Assembly: GCF_044762655.1 (NCBI RefSeq)
Contig: NZ_JBIWER010000002.1
Location: 682,001 to 746,000, forward strand
DNA length: 64,000 nucleotides
Direction of reading: 5' to 3'
From: Psychrobacillus sp044762655
Lineage (GTDB): Bacteria; Bacillota; Bacilli; Bacillales_A; Planococcaceae
Made by a program: the position numbers and the translations under genes. Below are positions 48,737 to 57,222 of the stretch, piece after piece. Under the pieces are notes generated by a model. The model was not told the DNA's origin. It saw nothing but the letters and a program-made list of their open reading frames with translations, and did no database searches. Positions within the stretch are counted from its first letter, which is position 1; each line of letters begins with the position of its first letter.

Positions 48737-48915
48737 TATGTTAGAAAACAAACTAATGGAACTAATTGGGTACATTTCTAATAAAAGCGGAGACGCATTT
48801 TTACTAAACAAACTTAAGAATCATTGTGTGCAACTGAAAAGCGATTAACACCTTCTTTTTCTGAATATTTCCATTATAATAATGATAGAAGGAACAGAAA
48901 AAGGAGAGGATTATT

Positions 48916-49428
48916 ATGAACGAGGTAATAAATTTACACGATGATTTTATCCGTGTTGTTCGGAAGAAGTTTTCAGATTTAGTAACGGATACAGAAAAGG
49001 CAATCATGCAAATGGAGGAAGATAATCTATTTTGGACTCCAAATAATCATTCCAATAGTGTAGATATAATCATTAAACATATTAGTGGCAACTTAAAATC
49101 GCGGTGGACCGACTTTTTGACGACCGATGGGGAAAAGCCAACAAGAAATCGAGACGATGAATTTGAAAGTACTATACAATCTCGCGAAGAATTGCTGAAA
49201 ATTTGGTCAGAAGGCTGCCAAGTATTTTTGAATGCTCTTGATACAATTCAATCAGAACATCTGCTTCAAACCATATATATTAGAAATGAACCACATACTG
49301 TCATGGAAGCTATTATAAGAAGCCTTTCTCATACTTCCTCTCATGTTGGTCAGGTAATTTATATTGCGAAACAAGTGACTGCTGAAGAAAAATGGACAAC
49401 ATTGTCTATTCCCAAAAAGAAAAGGTAA
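48916..49428 (+). CDS. DUF1572/DinB-like protein
   Basis: A 170-residue all-helical protein of the DinB/YfiT superfamily, close to DUF1572: 'MQMEEDNLFWTPNNHSNSVD' then 'IIIKHISGNLKSRWTDFLTT', 'DDEFESTIQSREELLKIWSE' and 'IRSLSHTSSHVGQVIYIAKQ'. The His of IKHISGN and the His of SHVGQ are the probable metal ligands of the fold; many members act as thiol- or metal-dependent transferases. AAAGGAGAG precedes the ATG. A GrpB gene follows after 16 bp and may be co-transcribed. Confidence 0.85.
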   Translation: MNEVINLHDDFIRVVRKKFSDLVTDTEKAIMQMEEDNLFWTPNNHSNSVDIIIKHISGNLKSRWTDFLTTDGEKPTRNRDDEFESTIQSREELLKIWSEGCQVFLNALDTIQSEHLLQTIYIRNEPHTVMEAIIRSLSHTSSHVGQVIYIAKQVTAEEKWTTLSIPKKKR

Positions 49429-49444
49429 AAGTGGAGGAATTATT

Positions 49445-49975
49445 TTGAAACTAGGATTAGCAAAGAACGAGGTAAAGTTATTACCATACACGACCGACTG
49501 GGAGAAAGAGTTCAAAAGAGTGAAACTAGAAATTATAGGTGCTACTGGACTTCAAGGAGATCGGATACAGCATATTGGAAGTACCGCAATAATTAACATG
49601 CCTGCTAAGCCAATCATAGATCTATTATTAGGGGTAGACGAAATTTCAAAAGTAGATAAAGCAATATTTAAAGAGTTACAGAATATTGGATTTCTAAGGC
49701 TTAGAGTGGAAAGACCAGATGAAATAGTTTTTGCTAAGTTTACTGATGAAACTTATGAAGTAAAAACTCATTTCATTCATATGGTTGATTTTGATAAAGA
49801 ATTATGGAAAAACCAACTATTCTTTCGTGATTATTTAAATTTAAATGAAAAAGCTAGAGAAGAATACGTGAACATCAAAATAACTAGTGCAAAGCAAGAG
49901 GATATTAATATAAATACGTATACAGATTTAAAAGAACCATTTGTAAAAAGTATCTTCACTATCCGAACGAACTAG
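49445..49975 (+). CDS. GrpB family protein
   Basis: The 176-residue protein belongs to the GrpB/UPF0157 nucleotidyltransferase-like family: 'VKLLPYTTDWEKEFKRVKLE', 'DRIQHIGSTAIINMPAKPII' and 'DLLLGVDEISK', with HIGSTA and KPIIDL as the catalytic-type strands, and later 'YEVKTHFIHMVDF'. Its physiological substrate is unknown. The start is TTG after GGAGG. It lies 16 bp after the DinB-like gene. The next 150 bp lead into the toxin-antitoxin locus. Confidence 0.88.
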   Translation: MKLGLAKNEVKLLPYTTDWEKEFKRVKLEIIGATGLQGDRIQHIGSTAIINMPAKPIIDLLLGVDEISKVDKAIFKELQNIGFLRLRVERPDEIVFAKFTDETYEVKTHFIHMVDFDKELWKNQLFFRDYLNLNEKAREEYVNIKITSAKQEDININTYTDLKEPFVKSIFTIRTN

Positions 49976-50033
49976 CAAGCAATAAAATGTTAATCTAATA
50001 TCAATAAATCCCAAAAATAGAACGTATGTGTGG

Positions 50034-50039
50034 TATAAT
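50034..50039 (+). promoter_or_regulatory. Probable promoter of the holin-like toxin gene
   Basis: TGGTATAAT (50031-50039) is an extended -10 box. No good -35 box is seen. Transcription would start about 80 nt before the toxin start. Confidence 0.5.
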
Positions 50040-50125
50040 TGAATTAATAGATTGATCTTCTCATGGGTGGACGGCACAATTTTTAACTTCTTGTTTAACT
50101 ACTGTAACAGGAGGGGGTGCTGCTT

Positions 50126-50221
50126 TTGACGATATTTGAATCGCTCGTAATTATGATTAGTTTTTCTTCCCTAATCATCGCTTTGATTACGTTGACCTTT
50201 TCAATGACACGAAAAAAGTAA
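50126..50221 (+). CDS. Holin-like type I toxin peptide
   Basis: A 31-residue peptide, TTG start, preceded by an exceptionally strong site AGGAGGGGG. It begins MTIFESLVIMISF, has one membrane helix and ends in the basic tail SMTRKK. This is the pattern of TxpA/BsrG/Fst-like 'putative holin-like toxins', which insert in the membrane when their antisense RNA is absent. The frame is too short for usual gene callers. A convergent RNA gene with its own promoter overlaps its mRNA 3' end. Confidence 0.8.
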   Translation: MTIFESLVIMISFSSLIIALITLTFSMTRKK

Positions 50222-50347
50222 TCCACCTATGAGTTAGCGCTCGGATGGATTACTTAGTCTACTTTGCCGACCCCCTTGAAGGGAATCAGTCTATTTTACG
50301 ACTGGATGCTACTAACATCCAGTCGTTTTTTATTGTATACCTTGATT
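50212..50347 (-). ncRNA. Antisense antitoxin RNA (RatA-like)
   Basis: On the minus strand TTGATT (50377-50382) and TATAAT (50354-50359) are spaced by exactly 17 bp, predicting a start near 50347. The RNA would run through 50298 and end at the hairpin GTAATCCA/TGGATTAC (50218-50253) followed by TTTTTT (to 50212). It overlaps the 3' part of the toxin mRNA, as in txpA/ratA. Length about 135 nt. Expression is inferred. Confidence 0.65.
50297..50334 (+). terminator. Terminator of the toxin mRNA
   Basis: ACGACTGGATG pairs with CATCCAGTCGT around CTACTAA and is followed by TTTTT. It lies about 80 nt past the toxin stop, inside the region shared with the antisense RNA. Confidence 0.85.
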
Positions 50348-50451
50348 TCCTTTATTATACCAACTATCCAGAGGGGAATCAATAAAATAAGACGTTCGGT
50401 GACAGGATGAACAATTGTATTGTAATTGAATTGTAAAACGATAAAAATTAT

Positions 50452-50480
50452 TTGACAATTATAAGTATTCCTACTATCAT
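50452..50480 (+). promoter_or_regulatory. SigA-type promoter of the trp operon
   Basis: TTGACA (50452-50457) is followed after 17 bp by TATCAT (50475-50480), directly upstream of the T-box leader. Confidence 0.7.
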
Positions 50481-50509
50481 AATAGTTAACTTTTGTGTTC
50501 GGATTACAG

Positions 50510-50828
50510 GTAGAAGATGCTAAAAGTAGCATCGCCTAAGAACAGATGAGCTGAGATTAGTTAGTATAGCGGAGAAATTGTTTGAATAAGAATAGTAGCT
50601 ACAGTAGACAACTTAGAGAGTCAGTGGTTGGTGGGAACTGATTTGTCTCTGATGTGAATGGACTTATGAGAGCTTCCTCGAGAACATGCATGTTTTAGAG
50701 GAAGACGTGTTTCCTACGTTACAGGAGCTTAAGGGGGAGTATAACACTCCAACTAGAGGTGGCAACGCGGTCAACACCGTCCTCTTCCAAGGGATTTTTC
50801 TGAAATTCCTTGGAAGAGGACTTTTTTT
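50510..50828 (+). promoter_or_regulatory. T-box leader of the trp operon (tRNA-Trp responsive)
   Basis: The leader of about 320 nt contains the T-box block AGAGGTGGCAACGCGGT (50755-50771) and a stem I region with GTCAGTGGTTGGTGGGAACTG. The expected specifier position in GATGTGAATGGACTT reads UGG (50659-50661), the Trp codon. The terminator at 50779-50828 competes with an antiterminator formed by the T-box sequence, so uncharged tRNA-Trp should turn the operon on. A 6-bp hairpin at 50516-50533 precedes stem I. Confidence 0.9.
50779..50828 (+). terminator. T-box terminator
   Basis: GTCCTCTTCCAAGG pairs with CCTTGGAAGAGGAC, ending at 50821, followed by seven T residues. The left arm can alternatively be taken by the T-box antiterminator. 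Confidence 0.92.
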
Positions 50829-50861
50829 ATTTAGCTAGAGATGAGCAGAGGAGAGATTGAG

Positions 50862-51893
50862 ATGAGAGAATTTATCGAAAAAGTAGAGATGAACGAGGAT
50901 TTGTCTTATTCGGAAATGACTACAGCTTCTAAGTGTATGTTTTCGGAAGATACGGAAGTACAACACATTGTCGATTTTTTAATCGGACTTTCCAAAAAAG
51001 GCGAGACTTCCAATGAGGTGGCAGCACTTGCAACTGTAATGAAGTCCTTTGCACTAAACTTAAACGAACCAGTCGGAAATTATATGGACAATTGCGGTAC
51101 GGGTGGTGATGGATTGAATAGCTTTAATATTAGTACTACCTCTGCATTTGTATTAGCGGGTGCAGGAGCAACTATCGCAAAACACGGCAATCGAAAAATT
51201 TCAAGTAGCGCAGGAAGCTCCGATGTACTAGAAGCAATTGGAATCCATACAAATATTAGCCCGGAGGCATCCATTGAATTATTGAGGCAAGAAGGATTAA
51301 CATTCCTTTATGCACCAAGTGTACATCCAAAATTAAAGCGAATTGGTACCGCTCGAAAAATGATTGGAAAACCTACAATTTTTAACTTAGTCGGCCCATT
51401 AACGAACCCTATTCAAATACAAACCCAATATACTGGTATCAATCGATCAGACTTCACAATGGAATACGCGGAGGTGTTAAGGATTTTAGGCAGAAAAAGA
51501 GCGATTGTCGTTTGTGGTGCTGGAGGAATGGATGAGGCGTCTCTCGCAGGAGTCAATCAATTAGTGTTAGTTGACAATGGAGATTTAATCCCTTTTAAAC
51601 TGAAACCCGATGATGTTGGATTAGACTCCGCTCCAGTATCAGCAATTCGTGGTGGGGACGGTCATACAAATGCCAAAATAATGCGCAGTGTTCTTAAGGG
51701 TGAGAAAAGTGCCTATTTAGATACAGTTCTTTTCAATAGTGGGATTGGATTATTTACAGCTGGAATCGTTAGCTCTATTCAAGAAGGAGTTAAGATGGCA
51801 GCAGATTCTATCCATTCAAGAAAAGCATTAGAAAAGCTGGAAGCCGTTATTGCTTTTAGTCAACAATCTGTACGTCATGAGGTGGTATTATGA
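50862..51893 (+). CDS. trpD: Anthranilate phosphoribosyltransferase
   Basis: TrpD joins anthranilate to PRPP, the second step of the tryptophan branch. The protein of about 343 residues has the PRPP-binding glycine loop DNCGTGGDGLNSFNIST, the KHGNRKISSSAGSSDVLEAIG region and 'FLYAPSVHPKLKRIGTARK', with 'TIFNLVGPLTNP' as further signature. I choose ATG 50862, with GAGGAGA about 7 nt before it, over ATG 50841. It is the first gene after the T-box terminator; trpE, usually first in Bacillus trp operons, is absent. It overlaps trpC by 4 nt. Confidence 0.96.
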   Translation: MREFIEKVEMNEDLSYSEMTTASKCMFSEDTEVQHIVDFLIGLSKKGETSNEVAALATVMKSFALNLNEPVGNYMDNCGTGGDGLNSFNISTTSAFVLAGAGATIAKHGNRKISSSAGSSDVLEAIGIHTNISPEASIELLRQEGLTFLYAPSVHPKLKRIGTARKMIGKPTIFNLVGPLTNPIQIQTQYTGINRSDFTMEYAEVLRILGRKRAIVVCGAGGMDEASLAGVNQLVLVDNGDLIPFKLKPDDVGLDSAPVSAIRGGDGHTNAKIMRSVLKGEKSAYLDTVLFNSGIGLFTAGIVSSIQEGVKMAADSIHSRKALEKLEAVIAFSQQSVRHEVVL

Positions 51894-52681
51894 CAACAAT
51901 TTTAGATAAGATATTGGATGCTAAAAAAGGTCAAATTCAAGAGTTATTAATGAATTCCATACCAGAACAAACCGAATCTTCTTTTAGACCTTCCTTGTTT
52001 GAGTCGCTTTATCAATCTGAAAGATTACAAGTAATCTCTGAGATTAAACGGGCATCGCCTTCAAAAGGTTTGATTGCGGAGGGAGTAAAACCTGCGGAGC
52101 AAGCAATTCAATATGCAGAAGCTGGAGCAGCATGTATTTCTGTATTAACCGATACACCTTTTTTCCAAGGAACATTTGATGATCTAGCTGAAGTAGCTCG
52201 CACTGTATCTATCCCAATACTTTGTAAAGACTTTATCATTCATCCAATCCAAATCGATTATGCAAAACATGCAGGTGCATCTGTCGTGTTGCTGATCGTT
52301 GCGGCACTAGAACAAGAAAAGCTTTCAACCTTATATAAATATGCTATAAGTAAAGGTTTGGAAGTTTTAGTGGAAGTTCATGATTCTGCCGAGTTAAATC
52401 GTGCCTTGCAGTTGGATGCGAAACTAATAGGAGTTAATAACCGCGATCTTCGAAATTTTGATGTAGACTTGTCTCGAACTGCAGAAATAGCAGCTATTTT
52501 TCCTTTTGAAGAAAAACGTGTACTAATAAGCGAAAGCGGTATTTGGAATCCTAATGATGCTACAAAGGTATCTAGTTATGGTGCTAGTGGAGTGCTTGTC
52601 GGGGAATCATTAATGCGTAGTGGAGATGTTGGGAATGCTATTCGAAGCTTACAAGTAAAACGGGAGGTAATTATCTCATGA
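51890..52681 (+). CDS. trpC: Indole-3-glycerol phosphate synthase
   Basis: TrpC closes the indole ring from CdRP. The 263-residue TIM barrel has 'VISEIKRASPSKGLIAEG' (catalytic Lys/Glu in EIKRASPS), 'CISVLTDTPFFQGTFDDL', 'PILCKDFIIHPIQIDYAK' (catalytic Lys in LCKDF), 'GVNNRDLRNFDVD' and 'LISESGIWNPNDA' with the phosphate-binding GVLVGESLMR. All expected catalytic residues are visible. It overlaps trpD and trpF by 4 nt each, so translation is coupled. Confidence 0.97.
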   Translation: MTTILDKILDAKKGQIQELLMNSIPEQTESSFRPSLFESLYQSERLQVISEIKRASPSKGLIAEGVKPAEQAIQYAEAGAACISVLTDTPFFQGTFDDLAEVARTVSIPILCKDFIIHPIQIDYAKHAGASVVLLIVAALEQEKLSTLYKYAISKGLEVLVEVHDSAELNRALQLDAKLIGVNNRDLRNFDVDLSRTAEIAAIFPFEEKRVLISESGIWNPNDATKVSSYGASGVLVGESLMRSGDVGNAIRSLQVKREVIIS

Positions 52682-53295
52682 CAAAGGTGAAAATTTGTGG
52701 GCTTATGGAGACTGAACATGTGGAAGTCGCCGTGGGAGCTGGTGCAGATGCGATTGGTTTTGTTTTTGCTCCTAGTAAGCGAAAAGTAACAATAGAAAAA
52801 GCGCAAGAGCTAGCTAAACATGTGCCTCCAAGTGTCTGGAAAGTTGGCGTCTTTGTAAACCCAACTAAAGAGGATGTACTTACAGCTATTCAAGAGGTTC
52901 CGCTCGATTATATACAATATCACGGTCAGGAAACTCCAGACTTTGTACGGACAAACAATCTACCATCTATAAAAGCGTTATCTGTTCAAAATGAGGCGGA
53001 TGTTCTTCAGGCAAAAAAATATGATACAGATTATTATTTGTTTGATGCACCTGGTACTGATTATCGAGGTGGTAGCGGTGAAGTATTTGAGTGGAAACTG
53101 ATGGAGGTTAATAATATTCCATCTGAAAAAATTATTTTAGCGGGTGGCTTGAACCCTAACAATGTAAAAGATGCAATTCAGAAAGTAAATCCTTTTATGG
53201 TAGATGTGTCTAGTGGAGTAGAACGAAATGGAAGCAAAGATAAAGAACTTATTCAAGCGTTTATAAGTGCGGTAAAAAATGGGGGTGGGGAATGA
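52678..53295 (+). CDS. trpF: Phosphoribosylanthranilate isomerase
   Basis: TrpF isomerises PRA to CdRP. The 205-residue barrel begins 'TKVKICGLMETEHVEVAVGA' with the catalytic Cys in KICG, then 'IGFVFAPSKRKV', 'VGVFVNPTKEDVLTAI', 'LDYIQYHGQETPDFV', 'YLFDAPGTDYRGGSGEVFEW' (catalytic Asp) and 'LAGGLNPNNVKDAI', ending in the phosphate site 'DVSSGVERNGSKD'. It overlaps both neighbours by 4 nt in the trp operon. Confidence 0.96.
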   Translation: MTKVKICGLMETEHVEVAVGAGADAIGFVFAPSKRKVTIEKAQELAKHVPPSVWKVGVFVNPTKEDVLTAIQEVPLDYIQYHGQETPDFVRTNNLPSIKALSVQNEADVLQAKKYDTDYYLFDAPGTDYRGGSGEVFEWKLMEVNNIPSEKIILAGGLNPNNVKDAIQKVNPFMVDVSSGVERNGSKDKELIQAFISAVKNGGGE

Positions 53296-54500
53296 TGGTT
53301 AATACAACAGAGGAACAAAGAGTTGGTAGATACGGTAGATTTGGTGGCCAGTATGTTCCAGAGACTTTAATGTCTGCTTTGATAGAACTTGAAAAATCCT
53401 ATGAGGATGCAATTTCTGATCCAACTTTTTTGGATGAACTAAATTACTATTTAAAAGATTATGTTGGTCGTGAAACACCATTATATTTTGCAGAAAGACT
53501 GACAAATGAACTTGGTGGAGCTCAAATTTATTTGAAAAGGGAAGATTTAAACCATACAGGAGCACACAAGATTAATAATACAATTGGTCAGGCACTGCTC
53601 GCGAAGCGAATGGGGAAAAAGAAAATTGTAGCGGAAACAGGCGCTGGACAGCATGGTGTAGCAACTGCAACAGTTTGTGCACTATTTGATCTAGAGTGTG
53701 TTGTATTCATGGGGAAAGAAGATGTTCGTAGACAGGAATTAAACGTATTTCGAATGGAATTACTTGGTGCAAAAGTTGTTTCAGTGGATCAGGGATCTGG
53801 CACGCTTAAAGATGCAGTGAATGAGGCACTTAGATATTGGGTTTCCAATGTAGAAGATACGCATTATATATTAGGCTCTGCCCTTGGTCCACATCCTTTC
53901 CCTAAAATTGTACGTGATTTCCAACGGGTAATTGGAGTAGAGACAAGACGTCAAATTGTAGAAAAGGTTGGGAAGTTACCAGATGCTATTGTCGCGTGTG
54001 TCGGTGGTGGAAGTAATGCAATTGGCATGTTCCATCCATTTGTGGAAGACGAGGATGTTGATCTGTACGGAGTAGAGGCTGGAGGCAGTGGTATTTCAAC
54101 TGGTCTTCATGCAGCGGCGGTTACTGGAGGAAAAGAAGGAGTTTTGCACGGTGCTTATATGTACATTTTGCAGGATGACGATGGTTTTATCCAAGAAGCA
54201 CATTCGATCTCCGCTGGACTAGACTATCCAGGTGTAGGTCCAGAGCATTCCTACTTACACGATATTGGCCGAGTGAAATATACATCTGTAACTGACTCCG
54301 AAGCATTAGAGGGTTTACAGCTATTATCGAAAAAAGAAGGCATTATACCAGCTCTTGAAAGCGCTCATGCCATTCATTTTGCTACGGAGCTTGCAAAAGA
54401 AATGTCCCAGGAAGAGATTTTAGTTATTTGTTTATCAGGGCGTGGGGATAAAGACGTTCAAACTGTTAGAGATACGTTAGGGGTGAATAACCATGACTAA
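53292..54500 (+). CDS. trpB: Tryptophan synthase beta chain
   Basis: TrpB condenses indole and serine using PLP. The 402-residue protein has 'GRYGRFGGQYVPETLMSALI', the PLP lysine in HTGAHKINNTIGQ, 'AETGAGQHGVATATVCALF', the glycine-rich phosphate loop 'ACVGGGSNAIGMFHPFVED', and the C-terminal 'CLSGRGDKDVQTV'. Length is typical of the trpB1 type, which pairs with TrpA. The start is one of two adjacent ATG codons after GGGGTGGGG. It overlaps trpF by 4 nt and trpA by 8 nt. Confidence 0.97.
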   Translation: MMVNTTEEQRVGRYGRFGGQYVPETLMSALIELEKSYEDAISDPTFLDELNYYLKDYVGRETPLYFAERLTNELGGAQIYLKREDLNHTGAHKINNTIGQALLAKRMGKKKIVAETGAGQHGVATATVCALFDLECVVFMGKEDVRRQELNVFRMELLGAKVVSVDQGSGTLKDAVNEALRYWVSNVEDTHYILGSALGPHPFPKIVRDFQRVIGVETRRQIVEKVGKLPDAIVACVGGGSNAIGMFHPFVEDEDVDLYGVEAGGSGISTGLHAAAVTGGKEGVLHGAYMYILQDDDGFIQEAHSISAGLDYPGVGPEHSYLHDIGRVKYTSVTDSEALEGLQLLSKKEGIIPALESAHAIHFATELAKEMSQEEILVICLSGRGDKDVQTVRDTLGVNNHD

Positions 54501-55281
54501 GGAGAAACTATTAAATGCAATTCAATTAGTTAATAGCCAGGGTGATAAGGCTTTTGTTGCTTACATGATGGCTGGAGACGGTGGTCTAGAGACATTAAAG
54601 TCGAAAATTTTATTTTTACAAGAAGCAGGTGTAACCGCAATAGAACTTGGAATACCTTTCTCCGATCCAGTTGCAGATGGACCTACTATTCAACGAGCAG
54701 GGGAACGAGCCCTATCAAATGGTACAACACTCCGTTTAATATTGCAGGAACTAGAAACTTTTTATGAAGAAGTCACAGTTCCACTCGTCCTTATGACGTA
54801 TTATAATCTGATATTAAGTTATGGATTAGAACATTTTGCACAGGCTTGTGAAAGACTAGGGATTGCAGGTCTAATTGTCCCAGACGTACCAATAGAAGAA
54901 ACGATTGAACTCCACAATGTACTTGCTAATACTGATGTTGCCCTGGTTCCACTTGTTTCCTTAACAAGTCCACCAGACCGTTTAGCTAAAATTACTGCGT
55001 CAGGTGAAGGATTTATCTATGCGGTTACAGTAAACGGAATCACAGGAGTTAGAGATGGATTTGGTGACCAATTGGGAAGACATTTTACTAGTTTGTCAGA
55101 ACAAAGTAATATACCAGTGCTAGCAGGTTTTGGAATCTCTACACCGGAACAAGTAAAAAGCATGGGGGCATTAGCAGATGGCGTGATTGTAGGAAGTGCT
55201 ATAGTTGATGCTTTCCATCAAAATGAGTTGGAGAAAATAACAACACTTGTACACGCCGCTAAAACTGAAGTACTAAATTAA
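54493..55281 (+). CDS. trpA: Tryptophan synthase alpha chain
   Basis: TrpA cleaves indole-3-glycerol phosphate and channels indole to TrpB. The 262-residue TIM barrel carries 'FVAYMMAGDGGLETLKSKIL', catalytic Glu in 'VTAIELGIPFSDPVADGPTI', catalytic Asp in 'IAGLIVPDVPIEETIEL', and the phosphate-binding 'GFIYAVTVNGITGVRDGFG' and 'PVLAGFGIST'. It is the last gene of the trpDCFBA operon and is followed by a terminator. Confidence 0.97.
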   Translation: MTKEKLLNAIQLVNSQGDKAFVAYMMAGDGGLETLKSKILFLQEAGVTAIELGIPFSDPVADGPTIQRAGERALSNGTTLRLILQELETFYEEVTVPLVLMTYYNLILSYGLEHFAQACERLGIAGLIVPDVPIEETIELHNVLANTDVALVPLVSLTSPPDRLAKITASGEGFIYAVTVNGITGVRDGFGDQLGRHFTSLSEQSNIPVLAGFGISTPEQVKSMGALADGVIVGSAIVDAFHQNELEKITTLVHAAKTEVLN

Positions 55282-55300
55282 AGATATTCTAACCTATTAC

Positions 55301-55349
55301 AAATGGTGAAAAGAGCAACTCAAAGTCGAGATGCTCTTTTTACCATTTG
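55301..55349 (+). terminator. Terminator of the trp operon
   Basis: AAATGGTGAAAAGAGCA (55301-55317) pairs with TGCTCTTTTTACCATTT (55332-55348) with one mismatch; the right arm itself supplies the T-run. Confidence 0.85.
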
Positions 55350-55416
55350 TATATATCTTTACAATTATATAAATGATAAAATATTTTGATAATATTATTA
55401 AGAAAAGGAGATTCAT

Positions 55417-56289
55417 ATGACAAGCTGTATAGGTCCTCCAAAAAATATAATGGAATTAGCTGCTTTCTTAGAGAATATAAATAAGGATGAAGTTTCTCAC
55501 ATTGGTTACTGTGGGGAAAATAAGAAGGAAATTTACGAAACACTTTCAAATGATTATTCTGATGTAGATCTAGAGAAATCTTTTGTCGTTGCCTATGATA
55601 AAGATAATATAGTTGGCGCATTAGGGTTTGATATAGATGAAGAAAGTAATACTGCGGAGGTATGGGGGCCGTTTGTCCAAAATGGAGAATACTATTCTCA
55701 AACTGCAGATGTTTTATGGCAAGTATTAGAGGATACTATTCCTTTTAAACTAAACGAATACATGTTTTTTGTGAATGAAAAAAATATTTTAGCGAAGCAA
55801 TTTATTGAACATAAAAATGGAAGGGAAAATGGACGTCATCTTATCTTGAGGTCAGCTAGAAATAGCTTAACCGTTGAAGAAGATATCCTTATTAAAAATT
55901 ATAATCCTACCTTTCATAAATCGTTTAGTGCTCTTCATCATCTTACCTTTCCAAATACCTATTATAATAGTGAACAGATTCTTTCGAGAATTAGTGATGA
56001 CAATCGATTATTAATCATCCAACACAATAATAAGATAAAGGGATATGTATATGTGGAGGCTAATCCACTTCACGGAGAAGGAACAATTGAATATATAGCT
56101 GTTTCACCAGATTTTCGAGGGCAAGGAGTAGCAACAAAGTTAATGAGAGCTGCTCTTCATCATATATTTTCCTATGAAGCAATTGAAGAAATCACCTTAA
56201 GTGTTGGGGCGAACAACAAAGCTGCAATCGCTCTTTATATGGCTTCAGGATTTCAACTAAACCGTACACTAGTTGCATACAAAAGGTAG
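55417..56289 (+). CDS. GNAT acetyltransferase with an N-terminal GNAT-like half
   Basis: The 290-residue protein has a clear C-terminal GNAT domain (about 165-290): 'IEYIAVSPDFRGQGVATKLM' with the CoA loop RGQGVATK, followed by 'LSVGANNKAAIALYMASGFQ'. The N-terminal 150 residues are probably a second, degenerate GNAT fold ('SFVVAYDKDNIVGALGFDID', 'AEVWGPFVQNGEYYSQTAD'), giving a tandem-GNAT architecture. The substrate is unknown. AAAGGAGA lies before the ATG. It is monocistronic and convergent with the small DUF3951-like gene. Confidence 0.85.
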   Translation: MTSCIGPPKNIMELAAFLENINKDEVSHIGYCGENKKEIYETLSNDYSDVDLEKSFVVAYDKDNIVGALGFDIDEESNTAEVWGPFVQNGEYYSQTADVLWQVLEDTIPFKLNEYMFFVNEKNILAKQFIEHKNGRENGRHLILRSARNSLTVEEDILIKNYNPTFHKSFSALHHLTFPNTYYNSEQILSRISDDNRLLIIQHNNKIKGYVYVEANPLHGEGTIEYIAVSPDFRGQGVATKLMRAALHHIFSYEAIEEITLSVGANNKAAIALYMASGFQLNRTLVAYKR

Positions 56290-56296
56290 AAAAGAA

Positions 56297-56515
56297 TTAT
56301 TCTGATCGATAAGTCCGCTCTTCATATTTTTTTTCGTGCTTGGTGTCTCTCAGTACTTGGTTGTTATGCTTCTCCTCGGGATCCAACCCAGACATCACAT
56401 CATCAAAAGGCTGATAGTTCACAGTAGGAAAACGTTTCTTCTTGATCATTTTGTATGTTATTCGAGCGATCAAGACAATGAAAAAAAGTCCAAATAGAAT
56501 ACTTGTTACTTCCAT
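56297..56515 (-). CDS. Small membrane-anchored protein, DUF3951-like
   Basis: A 72-residue protein with one N-terminal membrane helix (TSILFGLFFIVLIARITYKM), a basic stop-transfer KKKR and a short acidic cytoplasmic tail with 'YQPFDDVMSGLDPEEKHN'. The combination resembles DUF3951 proteins of Bacillales, function unknown. ATG 56515 is preferred because AAGGAG lies 9 nt before it; an in-frame TTG sits one codon earlier. Confidence 0.7.
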   Translation of the reverse strand: MEVTSILFGLFFIVLIARITYKMIKKKRFPTVNYQPFDDVMSGLDPEEKHNNQVLRDTKHEKKYEERTYRSE

Positions 56516-56588
56516 CAATAAACACTCCTTTCATTATACTATTCAATATCGAATAACAAATACCTTTAAAGTGAGGAATATTCAAATT

Positions 56589-57074
56589 ATGCAAGTGGAA
56601 ATAGAGAAAGCCATAATTTTAAGAAATAAAGGAATGAAAAAAGAGTCAAATGAGCTCCTGCTACAATTAGTAGAAAAATATCCGAATAACGCAAGTATCC
56701 ACTACCAATGTGGCTGGAGCTTCGATGTTTTAGGTGAGGAGACACATGCTGTATCATTTTATGAAACAGCGATAAAGCTTGGCCTATCCAATGGCGAAAT
56801 GGAGGGGGCTATAGTAGGTTTAGGGAGTACATATAGAGCGCTTGGTGACTATGAGAAATCGAGGGATGTATTTTTGAATGGAATAGAATTATTTCCGAAT
56901 AATAAAGCCATCCAAGTGTTCTACGCCATCACTTTGTATAATCTTAGCGAACATTCAAATGCTATCGAGTTATTGTTGAATATACTATTAGAAACTACTA
57001 ATGACAATCAAATAATTGCCTATGAAAAAGCATTGAAATTTTATTCTAAGCAATTGGATGAGGTTTGGAAATAG
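56589..57074 (+). CDS. Tetratricopeptide repeat protein
   Basis: A 161-residue soluble protein of about four TPR-like helical hairpins: 'AIILRNKGMKKESNELLLQL', 'YQCGWSFDVLGEETHAVSFY', 'VGLGSTYRALGDYEKSRDVF' and 'VFYAITLYNLSEHSNAIELL'. It is similar to the tetratrico-peptide domain proteins (TPR_5) of Bacillus that serve as protein-binding adaptors; the partner is unknown. I take ATG 56589, where the first repeat begins; the GTGAGG site is rather far upstream (about 11 nt), so expression may be weak. Confidence 0.8.
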   Translation: MQVEIEKAIILRNKGMKKESNELLLQLVEKYPNNASIHYQCGWSFDVLGEETHAVSFYETAIKLGLSNGEMEGAIVGLGSTYRALGDYEKSRDVFLNGIELFPNNKAIQVFYAITLYNLSEHSNAIELLLNILLETTNDNQIIAYEKALKFYSKQLDEVWK

Positions 57075-57222
57075 AGAAGAGGGATGATGTAAGAATTTTT
57101 CAAATATACTTTAAAACACATTATACTATCCTCACAAACTCGTATTTGGTGGGGCTTAATAATTTCCTTCTTTGCATAGAATATAGAGCATTTATAATTC
57201 TATAATTCGAAGGGAGAAAGAA

